Shown: piece by piece, positions 30,843 to 38,773 of the stretch | How the letters are laid out: every line of letters begins with the position of its first letter | Position numbering within the stretch: position 1 is the first letter of the stretch | Notes under the pieces: model-generated | The model's input: the letters and a program-made list of their open reading frames with translations, nothing else | What the model was told of the DNA's origin: nothing | Database searches by the model: none | Source of the DNA: Candidatus Obscuribacterales bacterium | GTDB lineage: Bacteria > Cyanobacteriota > Vampirovibrionia > Obscuribacterales > Obscuribacteraceae | Direction of reading: 5' to 3' | DNA length: 64,000 bases | Assembly (NCBI GenBank): GCA_019637435.1 | Contig: JAHBVO010000003.1 | Coordinates: 1,178,001-1,242,000, forward strand | Program-made: the position numbers and the translations under genes

Positions 30843-31535
30843 TTATTCTTCAACAGACAAATCCTGACCGTTTAGGATCCAGTCCTTAAAGTAGTCTTCC
30901 GAATGCAGGTGATTTGCAACTAATCTATTGAATAGTTGCGCACCATCTTCGGTATCACTGGCAGTGGTCTGAAGCAGCTTTTGTATGTCGATCATGACGG
31001 GCCCGGTATGAAAGCTATTATTTTGCGCCCACTTCTCGATTAGGTTTCCAGGGGCTATGAGACCCCACTTCGCACCCAACGGATAGATCTCTCCGTCTAA
31101 ATTGACATGTATCCTTTTAAAAATTTCTTCCTTATTTCCGAAGAGAGTGACTAACGTGTCTGAGTGGCTTGCGTCTACGCGTTGATCAAGAATTCCCAGT
31201 ATATTGCCCGATAGCCGAGTGCCCTTGTGAGATATTCCACACTCTTTGATTTGCGGTATCTCGTTTCCGACCTTCACTTCCAGGGGAATCACAGTCTGCT
31301 TTTCAATTAAAAGACAGAGGTCTAACTTGTGACCACCATCAAAGTAAAGTTTCGCCGGCGAATCTTCGGCGTCGTACGCGATTGGCATAAGCGGAACGGA
31401 TTGATACACCGTGAGTGCTTTACTAGGAGCTGCGTGCTTCTCAAACAGTGACAGCATGTAGCTTTGTGCTGCGGGACTAGAGCGGATAACTTCTTCCAAA
31501 ATACACTCTACGATTACCGAGAAAATCGAATTCAT
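30843..31535 (-). CDS. Putative PD-(D/E)XK nuclease-like protein
   Basis: The protein has 230 residues, with GGGAG seven bases before the ATG. The segment HKLDLCLLIEKQTVIPLEVK gives the spacing of a PD-(D/E)XK active site: Asp72, then Glu86 and Lys88 in a hydrophobic strand (PLEVKVG). An upstream helix with Glu14/Glu15 (CILEEVIRSS) could supply the extra acidic residue. I do not recognise a named family, so the nuclease call rests on this motif alone. It lies end-to-end with the PIN-like gene and downstream of a polytopic membrane protein gene on the same strand. That setting fits a defence-type locus, which is inference. Confidence 0.5.
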   Translation of the reverse strand: MNSIFSVIVECILEEVIRSSPAAQSYMLSLFEKHAAPSKALTVYQSVPLMPIAYDAEDSPAKLYFDGGHKLDLCLLIEKQTVIPLEVKVGNEIPQIKECGISHKGTRLSGNILGILDQRVDASHSDTLVTLFGNKEEIFKRIHVNLDGEIYPLGAKWGLIAPGNLIEKWAQNNSFHTGPVMIDIQKLLQTTASDTEDGAQLFNRLVANHLHSEDYFKDWILNGQDLSVEE

Positions 31536-31885
31536 CAGAACTCCCTGGTGATATATGACTGGCTATAAAAACAAGATCTTGATTCGATGATGCGTCGAAT
31601 GTTCTGGTCAGCTTCTGAATCATGGCTCACAACTTATCGCTAACACTCTGTTTGAAGTGGACTCATCTTTATCATTCACAGGAGGATAGTTAATTGACAT
31701 CGTAGGTTAAAAGATCGCTGAACGATGAGTTAAGTGGGGTGTCTGAGGGGGCACCATTGGTAGTGGCATGTTATTCGGCGCGTCTTCTCGAGGCGTCATC
31801 GGGAGAACATATTGGAATGTTGAAGATTCGCTGGTTCTCGGGATTTCGGCATGCGCTCAGTCTGGGCAGCCTAGTACTAATCATC
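31536..31885. other. Intergenic stretch upstream of the PD-(D/E)XK-like gene
   Basis: No convincing gene is visible in these 350 bases. A short plus-strand frame from about 31739 with one hydrophobic stretch runs into the 3' end of the membrane protein gene and lacks a ribosome binding site. The stretch presumably carries the promoter of the minus-strand gene starting at 31535. Confidence 0.4.
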
Positions 31886-33688
31886 CTATGCATCGGTGTC
31901 TTCTGTCTTCGTTGGTGCAGTTATTGTCGATGAAACATCTGCAGTCACTCCGGGTCCATCTCCTGGTCTTGGCTCATTTTTGCCGTACTTCCAAACGGAT
32001 ATCAATCGTTTTATCACAAGCAAGTCGAAATCCATTAAATACTTGAAGCTAAAGGCACAAATCAGTGCTGCGGACATAAGTGAAAGAATTCCGTTGAAAC
32101 GCAGCCAGTGTGAACAGATAGTAGAGAACGATTGTAGAAATACAAAATAAACTGCAAGTGAAAATAGGATCAGTGCGATTGCACGAGTTTTCCAGAGCCC
32201 AATCGAGAAGAGAACTACCGCTAAAGCGGTAATGGTAGATTTAGGCTCGTGCGGATTGTCGACACACGCCTGAACCCAGCGTGGTGGACTCCTTCTCTTG
32301 AAGATGTAGAAGGCGAGCGTAGAAGCCAGTGTCAGAAAAGCCGCTGCCGTCGTGATGATCGGGACGCTCAACAGGAATAGGGCAAAATCGACTTCTATAT
32401 CGAGAGCGTTGTTGGCTACAGAAAGGTTGAATTCAGGAAAGATATGAAATATAACGAAAGTGCATGCGACAGTCTGCGCAAGCGCGACTAAAGGGATGAG
32501 AGTGAATGCAGCTAATGTCTCATCCAATACTTTTCTTAATCTGGATGTTTGAGACTCGATCGAGCTTTTAGCTACCAACTCTTGGAAGGACTTCCAATCT
32601 TCTACCACCAATTTTTTTATCTCTTGAAATAGAGTGAGCGTGCATGGGGCTATTTGTTCAGGCGACGCACCTGCTCTCAAAACCGACCCTTCGTGCAGAA
32701 AGTTCTCATGAGATTTCCACTCCTTTTGCTCTTGGATAATGTTTGAGCTGAGTTCTATGCCTAAATGTCGCGCAAGGTCCGTCCTGTGCAGATCGAAGAC
32801 CGCGCAAGTTAGCTCACCATAGGCAATTCCCGCTGAGATGAACCACCGACCAAGCGTCTGTACCAAAAGAAAGAGAAGTACGATTTCGACTCCGAACGTT
32901 AGAATTTTCAGCCAGCCCAGCTGGAGTGGTTCCCAGCACGTAAGGTAGCCGTGCCAGCTCAGGTGTAGATGAGATGCGCTGATCGCCTGACAGAGAAGTA
33001 ATCCAACTAATGACAACAAAATGAATCTCAAAGTGGACGTTCGATCAATGAGCATCAGCGTGAGCCCGGCAATGATTTTATATCGTTTGAATGCAAATGA
33101 CACAGCCACATTCATGTGTTCGTTGTAAGCATACAGCACGAGCATTAACAGAAATCCGAGTAGGTACAATGGGCGCTCGTTCCTTTCGCATATCGCAAGA
33201 TAAAGGAGCGCGCCGGAGAGAAGAGGACATAAAAACCTGAACCACCAAAGGCACGACGAGCCCAAGATACCAGCTGTGATATAACTGCTTCGAACTTGAA
33301 CGAGCGTCTCCTTTGTCGCTACTGGTAAAACTAGGAAGAGGCGAGGCCAATACACGTTAGCATTTATGCCGTATCTGAGGCCTGGATACTCTTCGAAGTG
33401 ACTCGCATAAAACACCAACTCACTGAATCTTTTATTGGCGAGGCCGATGTGATGAGACCAAGGCGAGTCAGAAAAGTAGGGAAGAATCGATAGATAGCTT
33501 GTGACGATGTACGTGAAGGCGCCGACGGCAATGAAAAGTTTTGTCTCCGCATCAGCGTCCACAAGTCTGGTGTAGAAGTCGTCAGGTCCCAGCATCGACA
33601 GAATCAGAAGAAGCGGAATGGCGAAAGAACCGAGCGCCGATAAAATTGTGCGCAGCCAAGGTTTGTCTAGTATTGAGAGCGCGTTCAT
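31886..33688 (-). CDS. Polytopic membrane protein, unknown function
   Basis: The protein has 600 residues with about ten to twelve hydrophobic segments. They are grouped as an N-terminal set (residues about 10-290) and a C-terminal set (about 400-560). These are separated by a soluble central region of about 100 residues (HLGIELSSNIIQEQKEWKSH onwards). The C-terminal tail is short and polar. I do not recognise a family and see no catalytic motif. It starts at the ATG at 33688. It sits between the HEPN-like gene and the PD-(D/E)XK-like gene, all on the minus strand. A membrane partner of nuclease-type effectors is one possible role, but nothing in the sequence proves it. Confidence 0.6.
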   Translation of the reverse strand: MNALSILDKPWLRTILSALGSFAIPLLLILSMLGPDDFYTRLVDADAETKLFIAVGAFTYIVTSYLSILPYFSDSPWSHHIGLANKRFSELVFYASHFEEYPGLRYGINANVYWPRLFLVLPVATKETLVQVRSSYITAGILGSSCLWWFRFLCPLLSGALLYLAICERNERPLYLLGFLLMLVLYAYNEHMNVAVSFAFKRYKIIAGLTLMLIDRTSTLRFILLSLVGLLLCQAISASHLHLSWHGYLTCWEPLQLGWLKILTFGVEIVLLFLLVQTLGRWFISAGIAYGELTCAVFDLHRTDLARHLGIELSSNIIQEQKEWKSHENFLHEGSVLRAGASPEQIAPCTLTLFQEIKKLVVEDWKSFQELVAKSSIESQTSRLRKVLDETLAAFTLIPLVALAQTVACTFVIFHIFPEFNLSVANNALDIEVDFALFLLSVPIITTAAAFLTLASTLAFYIFKRRSPPRWVQACVDNPHEPKSTITALAVVLFSIGLWKTRAIALILFSLAVYFVFLQSFSTICSHWLRFNGILSLMSAALICAFSFKYLMDFDLLVIKRLISVWKYGKNEPRPGDGPGVTADVSSTITAPTKTEDTDA

Positions 33689-33787
33689 TGGTCACCGAAT
33701 GGGGGCGTTAGATAGTGTCATGTCTAATTCTGGATGCTTCCAAAATTTCTTTCGAACAACTGGGAATGACACCCATAGCAAAAAAGG

Positions 33788-34423
33788 TTAGAGATTGTGA
33801 ACGACCACGTGCGACACTGTGTGAGCGAGATTTCTGAGAAAAGTCCATCGCTCATCAGTCATCTCGAACACTTTGTCGCCATCCCAGTATTTAAATGAGT
33901 TGGAACTGCTAGCTGTGTTGGCAGTCCATGTTGCGTGAGAGAATGCATTTCGTAGACTTCTTACTTCGGAATTCAGAAAGAACTGCGATATTCGAAGCAA
34001 TGCAAAATCGGAGTGCGATTTCATTAATGCCTGTCTAAGCCCTCGAAACAAAGACTCTTTCAAAAAGACGAAGTAGTAGTAGTTTTCTAAATTAAGTTGT
34101 GCAGAGGCTGTGAAGATTGATATCCTATCTGAATCAGGAGTTGCTTCAAGCGCTTTTCGATTCAGAAGTTCCGCTATCTCTCTAAACCCTGTAACTGTGA
34201 AGTGTTGCGTTTGTAAGTCTGCGAAAGTAACTGGAGCTATCGATGCTTCGAAATTTTGTCGATGGATCGGAGCTATGCTCTTAATTTCAGTATCCATTGT
34301 GTGTGCTAATGCGCTTGAGTGATGAGGCGATATCTTGAATTCGGTCATTAAGGTCGCCTGATGTTTTCGCATAATCTCATCGAGTACGAACAGCATCTCG
34401 CTATAGGAGGGAATAAATACCAT
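33788..34423 (-). CDS. HEPN-like protein with an RNxxxH motif
   Basis: The protein has 211 residues from the ATG at 34423, which has GGAGAGA seven bases upstream. A GTG at 34435 would overlap that site. The protein is mostly helical. Near the C-terminus EVRSLRNAFSHATW contains Arg-Asn-x3-His (residues 158-163), the signature of HEPN ribonucleases. It is preceded by a long helix (YYYFVFLKESLFRGLRQALM) as in HEPN four-helix bundles. No nucleotidyltransferase partner is adjacent. HEPN proteins act in toxin-antitoxin, abortive infection and RNA processing systems. Two other putative nucleases lie within 5 kb. The assignment depends on one motif plus predicted helicity. Confidence 0.5.
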   Translation of the reverse strand: MVFIPSYSEMLFVLDEIMRKHQATLMTEFKISPHHSSALAHTMDTEIKSIAPIHRQNFEASIAPVTFADLQTQHFTVTGFREIAELLNRKALEATPDSDRISIFTASAQLNLENYYYFVFLKESLFRGLRQALMKSHSDFALLRISQFFLNSEVRSLRNAFSHATWTANTASSSNSFKYWDGDKVFEMTDERWTFLRNLAHTVSHVVVHNL

Positions 34424-34866
34424 TTGTCTCTCCACTCAGTTGTTTTGATTTTGAAGGCAACGTGGCGTTAAGGGCTATCATTCGAAGCTCGAATAAGAAA
34501 TTTGCGTTTCGGAATTCAACAGGTATGCAGGACTTTGAATCACACGAAATCGTAGCTGCCATCGTGAGCGACAGAGGTCGCAAACACGTCTTGATTTTTG
34601 ATAGAAACAGATTCTGGTGACGTGAATTTCTATGGTCGCTCGAAAGCGTCCTCGTGATCACCCCGATTGTCCACCATATTCAATCTATACTCGGGCTTCC
34701 TTGTCCGTCTTACCCACGATTTGCGATTCCCGAACTCACCCGAGAGAATGAGTTTAACAGGCGCACACCTGTGGAACTTTGGTTCAGAGTCAGACGATGC
34801 TTGTCGGTGTAAACCGTCGGAATCTGTTGGTCACATCTGTGAGTTAGATTTGGAGCAGAGGGCGGA
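34424..34866. other. Intergenic region between HEPN-like and DUF900-type genes
   Basis: This is a 443-bp divergent region. On the plus strand a frame open from about 34414 to 34620 reads naturally (for example SNKKFAFRNSTGMQDFESHE). It has only a GTG at 34462, with GAAGG upstream, as a start and would give 52 residues. It could be a very small gene or a gene remnant. The rest holds no gene I can support and probably contains promoters for both neighbours. Confidence 0.35.
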
Positions 34867-36042
34867 ATGAGATCTAGCACCTTATTGGTTTGTCTAATCC
34901 TGTTTGTCTTAGGTCCATTGCAGCCAGTACGCTCGGAGGAGTCGGTAGAAGTCTGCCCTCCTATTGTCGAGATTCCATTGTTTTACGCGACCGATAGGGA
35001 GAGAATCACATCGAACCAAGATCCGTCTGGAAGTCAAATTTCGGAGCTATCCGTAGGAACAGGTCGCGCTTATCTACCGCTTCAATCCGAGTGGTTGAAT
35101 TCCGGGACTAGTGATTTGCAACCGTTTGCTCAAAGTTTAAATTGGAAACTGAACAAGGAGCGAACTACCCTCAAGCCATTTATTGAAGTGCGCGGTTATG
35201 TAGCTGAACCTCAACCAGAGAAAGTTATTTCGATCGACAAGAACGAGACTGACTTTTGGACCGATCTAAAGAGTGCGGTTTCCGCCACTCCCGGAAAAGC
35301 TCTCTACGTATATATCCATGGCTTCGCATCAAGTGGTAACAACGCTGTCTACAGTGCTGGCATATTGAGCGCTAATCTGCGAAGTCCTGTTGTTGCGTTC
35401 ACCTGGCCATCTGCCGGCACCGCAGGATTACGGCCGCTGCGTCTTGTTGGAAGAAAGCGAATGCGCGCGATGTACCTTGCGGATCGCGAGATGATTGATC
35501 GACCTCAAGTTCAACGAGATCTGGCAAAATTCATTTCCGATGCTCAGAGTCGACTTGCCGATGATTGTAAGATTTGCCTAGTTGCGCATAGTCTCGGTAA
35601 TCGGTTGATGGCGAAATATCTGGCGAGTGCGGAAATGACGAAACTGGATTCAGTTTACTTTCTAGCTGCGGATGTGGACGAGAATCTGTTTATGAGCACA
35701 TTGCCGAATCTGCGGGCGAGGGTTCGATATACAGCGATTTACACGAATCCGGGAGATCGCGTCCTCAAGATTTCTGGCGCGAACGATTTGCTTAGTATGA
35801 AAGTCACCAAGAAAGTGGGAAACGCTAGTTTTTCTGTGCCGGGGATAGAGTTTGTTGATTACAGAAAAATTGCGATGCCGGATTCGATAGAGTATCTCAA
35901 AGTTCGACATTACGTTCCGTTCGAGCATTTCGGATCAATCGTAAGAACTGGTGTGCCTGCTAAATCTATCGACGGTAGCGACGAATACTACTTGGTCCGA
36001 CGAACCTCGATTGAACGCCATTCAAAACGTAAGTCTAATTAG
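34867..36042 (+). CDS. DUF900-type exported alpha/beta-hydrolase (paralogue 2)
   Basis: The protein has 391 residues. A signal peptide (LLVCLILFVLGPLQPVRS) is followed by the family-typical start of the mature domain, IPLFYATDRERI. The oxyanion motif YVYIHGFASSGNN and the nucleophile elbow VAHSLGNRLM (Ser in His-Ser-Leu-Gly) are present. LAADVDEN supplies an acid and a late YVPFEHFG could supply the His. GAGGGCGG sits directly before the ATG. It is followed by a second DUF900-type gene 104 bp downstream on the same strand, so the two look like a tandem duplication that has diverged. It is a predicted periplasmic serine esterase with unknown substrate. Confidence 0.75.
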   Translation: MRSSTLLVCLILFVLGPLQPVRSEESVEVCPPIVEIPLFYATDRERITSNQDPSGSQISELSVGTGRAYLPLQSEWLNSGTSDLQPFAQSLNWKLNKERTTLKPFIEVRGYVAEPQPEKVISIDKNETDFWTDLKSAVSATPGKALYVYIHGFASSGNNAVYSAGILSANLRSPVVAFTWPSAGTAGLRPLRLVGRKRMRAMYLADREMIDRPQVQRDLAKFISDAQSRLADDCKICLVAHSLGNRLMAKYLASAEMTKLDSVYFLAADVDENLFMSTLPNLRARVRYTAIYTNPGDRVLKISGANDLLSMKVTKKVGNASFSVPGIEFVDYRKIAMPDSIEYLKVRHYVPFEHFGSIVRTGVPAKSIDGSDEYYLVRRTSIERHSKRKSN

Positions 36043-36063
36043 TTCGGTATCTTAAATGGTGCC

Positions 36064-36081
36064 AGGCATTTTATGCCTTTC
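36064..36081 (+). terminator. Small hairpin with short T-run between the tandem hydrolase genes
   Basis: AGGCAT (36064-36069) and ATGCCT (36073-36078) form a 6-bp stem with a 3-nt loop, followed by TTTC. It is weak and may only attenuate read-through into the next gene. Confidence 0.3.
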
Positions 36082-36146
36082 TGGATCAAGGAGCTTCGTT
36101 GCCCTTCGAACTTAGTAGAGTCGCTAGAAAAACATGTGGAGTGGTT

Positions 36147-37373
36147 ATGCGTCGAAAACTTTTTTGCTGTTTTGCGGTATTCGTATTTCTGAACTTATTT
36201 TGTTTACCATCGTATTCGAAGAAAGAGGAGACGACTTTTGTGCTCGCTCCCGTCTACTTCGTGACAGATAGAGTTCCAATCAAAGTAAATGGAAAAATTT
36301 CAAAATTTATTGACTATGGACAGGCATTGAGCAACTACTCAGCCGGAGTTCGATACGTGCCGGTTCCGGTTCGAGATGACATTAAAGCAAAATGGTCGGA
36401 GCTAGAGTCTTTAGGATGGATTGATTCAGCTGGTTACCCTGCGCCTGACTCGACTAGTAAAAAGTTAAGTCAGAAACAGCGAGCGGAGTTCGCCGCAAGT
36501 CAGCTGTCCGATTACGATCTCTCCGACTCCGAAGTGATTGGAAGAATCAAGGCACTCCCTTCATTTGCCGGTGGCGGCAATTCTTCTGGCGAACTCGTTG
36601 TGTATGTGCATGGTTTTTATAACAGTTTCGAAGATGGCACTGCTGGCGGTGCAGAAGTGGCCTCGTATTTTAAGCGACCGGTTTTGGTTTATTGTTGGAC
36701 GACCCCAAAGGTTCAGGTAAAACCAAATTCTATGCCGGTTCCTCTTACAAGTTTGCGAATTCCAAATCTTACACCAAAGATTTGGCAGTCATACAGAGAG
36801 TCGGAAGTGACGCATCAACATGGGCAAGACAAATTTACTGCATTGGTGCAAGGGCTTTCCCATTCGTTCGATCCAACTCGTTTAGTGTTGGTGGCTCACA
36901 GCATGGGTTCCCGCGTTTTGGACCAGGCTCTATTATGTCGATACGGATTCTACGACGTTGTACCTGAGGATAAAAAGTTTGGAGCGATACTTTTTTCAAA
37001 TCCGGATATCGATGGAAAGTATTTTGCTAGTCATGCAGAACAACTGAGCCAACAAGCAAAGACGATGCGCGTATTCTTTGTGAAGCAGGATGGCGCGATG
37101 GAGGTGTCAAGGTTTCTTCACGGTGCGCATAATAGGTTGGGATCGCCTAATCCCGGAGTTTTTGCAGAGCTTCGAAAACGAAAGGTTAGTATGGTGGACA
37201 TGTCCAAACTTGGCAAAGGCCAGCTGGGGACATTGGGACATACGATGCCATCGTGGCTGGTGGCAAATTTTTACAAGTATCAGACATCAGATTCTACGCA
37301 GCAGAAGTATCTAGATAACCGACCAAACGGGGATGACTCGATGATTATTGTCGAGCCATTGAATGCTAAGTGA
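36147..37373 (+). CDS. DUF900-type exported alpha/beta-hydrolase (paralogue 3)
   Basis: The protein has 408 residues from the ATG at 36147, chosen because GGAG lies 6 nt upstream and a signal peptide follows (MRRKLFCCFAVFVFLNLFCL). A longer frame from a TTG at 36099 adds 16 residues without support. The mature part begins LAPVYFVTDRVPI. The oxyanion motif is VVYVHGFYNS, the nucleophile elbow is VAHSMGSRVL, and SNPDIDG supplies the acid. LGHTMPSW offers a late His. It carries a longer insertion (about residues 85-135) than the other two paralogues. It is a predicted periplasmic serine hydrolase of unknown substrate. Confidence 0.75.
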   Translation: MRRKLFCCFAVFVFLNLFCLPSYSKKEETTFVLAPVYFVTDRVPIKVNGKISKFIDYGQALSNYSAGVRYVPVPVRDDIKAKWSELESLGWIDSAGYPAPDSTSKKLSQKQRAEFAASQLSDYDLSDSEVIGRIKALPSFAGGGNSSGELVVYVHGFYNSFEDGTAGGAEVASYFKRPVLVYCWTTPKVQVKPNSMPVPLTSLRIPNLTPKIWQSYRESEVTHQHGQDKFTALVQGLSHSFDPTRLVLVAHSMGSRVLDQALLCRYGFYDVVPEDKKFGAILFSNPDIDGKYFASHAEQLSQQAKTMRVFFVKQDGAMEVSRFLHGAHNRLGSPNPGVFAELRKRKVSMVDMSKLGKGQLGTLGHTMPSWLVANFYKYQTSDSTQQKYLDNRPNGDDSMIIVEPLNAK

Positions 37374-37521
37374 GGGTTCAGATCAACCCTGCTTCTAACA
37401 GAGAGGATGCAATAATCACCGAGAAACGAGATCCTTAAATTGGGTAACTGGGACGCAGAAAAGAATTGACCGCCCGAGAGGAACCCCTGGGTGAGCGTAA
37501 ATATCGAGGCTACTAATCATA

Positions 37522-38349
37522 ATGACAAAAAGTACTTTCTTCCGAACACTTGCACTTTCGATTTGCGCGCTCAACTTGCAGAGTTGTGGCGATACCACGT
37601 TTTTGAGATACAGCCAGAATCTTGCGGAGAAGGCGAAAGGGACATCAGAAAAGGTCCAAACGTTCTACGGTGGTCTGCGAAAGGCGCACTCGCAGATGCG
37701 CATAGATGAGTTGAAATTGCAGGCTGATGCCGCCACGCCATTGGACTCGGCGGCTCCGGGACCAAATTGTCCATTCACTTCTGATGATGTTGCTAATCGT
37801 GTACGATCTGCCCAGTTTATTGAGACTTACAGCGTTAAGATGAATGAGCTTGTGCACTCGAGAAATCCTAATGAGATGCAAGCCGCAATTTCAGACGTTA
37901 GCGGACAACTCGTCGGTTTTAACATCAAGAATTTCAATCCACTCGCGGCGCTTCAGTCTGCAGGCACTCCGCTCACCACTGGATTGAAAATAGCGGGGCG
38001 TCGTGGTTTCGCTGTGTGGGCAAATCGATGGCTTAAGCAGGCTCTAGTGAAAAGTGATTCAGTTTTTGTAGAACAATCGAAATTGCTTAAGCTCGAATTG
38101 GCCGCTGATGCGAATGAAGCCATTACTCGCGCAACTACACTGCAAGGAAGAGCCGAGAGAGTCTATCGCAAGAAGGTTGCCGCTCATGCCTCTGAAGAAG
38201 AAAAGCAGGCAGCACTTGATGAAGCGCAGCGGATCTCGACGTTCCGCGATAGCGTTGCTAAAGACAATCCAAGTCAAACTTACGATGATCTCCTGGACAT
38301 TCACGCCCAATTGATGTCTCAAGTCCCAGATAAATTCAAGAAGAAGTAA
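37522..38349 (+). CDS. Lipoprotein, unknown function, helical
   Basis: The protein has 275 residues. The N-terminus TFFRTLALSICALNLQSCGD ends in a lipobox-like LQSC, so Cys22 is probably lipidated. The mature protein is mostly helical and charged, with EEEKQAALDEAQRIS and KSDSVFVEQSKLLKLELA stretches that suggest coiled coils. I recognise no family. Processing would need Lgt and LspA (not seen here) and the Lnt encoded at 17413-19002. The next gene starts 5 bp after its stop on the same strand, so the pair is almost certainly one operon. Confidence 0.65.
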   Translation: MTKSTFFRTLALSICALNLQSCGDTTFLRYSQNLAEKAKGTSEKVQTFYGGLRKAHSQMRIDELKLQADAATPLDSAAPGPNCPFTSDDVANRVRSAQFIETYSVKMNELVHSRNPNEMQAAISDVSGQLVGFNIKNFNPLAALQSAGTPLTTGLKIAGRRGFAVWANRWLKQALVKSDSVFVEQSKLLKLELAADANEAITRATTLQGRAERVYRKKVAAHASEEEKQAALDEAQRISTFRDSVAKDNPSQTYDDLLDIHAQLMSQVPDKFKKK

Positions 38350-38354
38350 ACTAC

Positions 38355-38699
38355 ATGGAAGAAACAGATAAACCAAATGTCAACGAAGAACTTTATGCTG
38401 AACTGGAAAAGTCTGAATTCAAACTTCAACGTGCGATAGTTGATGCGAGATTCGGTGAGGACGTCGACTTTACCGACCAAACGAACGCGCTCAGAAATTT
38501 CACGACAAATCTCCGAACCCGATTGAGAGATTCTGCCAATGCTATTTCGATTTCCAATAATAAGTCTCTCAAATCATTTCTTGAGGAGATGGGAATTCAT
38601 TCCGACAAGATGAAGGATTTGCGCGAAGACGGACAGTTGGCAGAAGCTGTTGGAGCAACGGTAGAGCGTGTGCTTAAGGTCGCTTACCCTTTGCTCTAA
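38355..38699 (+). CDS. Small helical protein, partner of the upstream lipoprotein
   Basis: The protein has 114 residues, starting 5 bp after the lipoprotein gene. It is acidic at the N-terminus (MEETDKPNVNEELYAELEKS) and predicted helical throughout, with no signal peptide and no membrane segment. I do not recognise a family. Tight coupling to the lipoprotein gene suggests a related role. It converges with the adhesin paralogue whose stop lies 74 bp downstream. Confidence 0.55.
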   Translation: MEETDKPNVNEELYAELEKSEFKLQRAIVDARFGEDVDFTDQTNALRNFTTNLRTRLRDSANAISISNNKSLKSFLEEMGIHSDKMKDLREDGQLAEAVGATVERVLKVAYPLL

Positions 38700-38773
38700 T
38701 GTGAGCAAAAGGATACTGGACTATAAGTCACTTTAGATAGGTGGTGATGACGCAGCAAAATCCTTTGATGTAG

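Noticed and set aside
31739-31933. Plus-strand 64-codon frame with a hydrophobic stretch
   Set aside because: GTG start without a ribosome binding site, overlapping the 3' end of the 600-residue membrane protein gene; could be chance.
34401-34661. Minus-strand 86-codon frame upstream of the HEPN-like gene
   Set aside because: Overlaps the HEPN-like gene start and has no family, signal or ribosome binding site; the plus-strand frame opposite reads more naturally.
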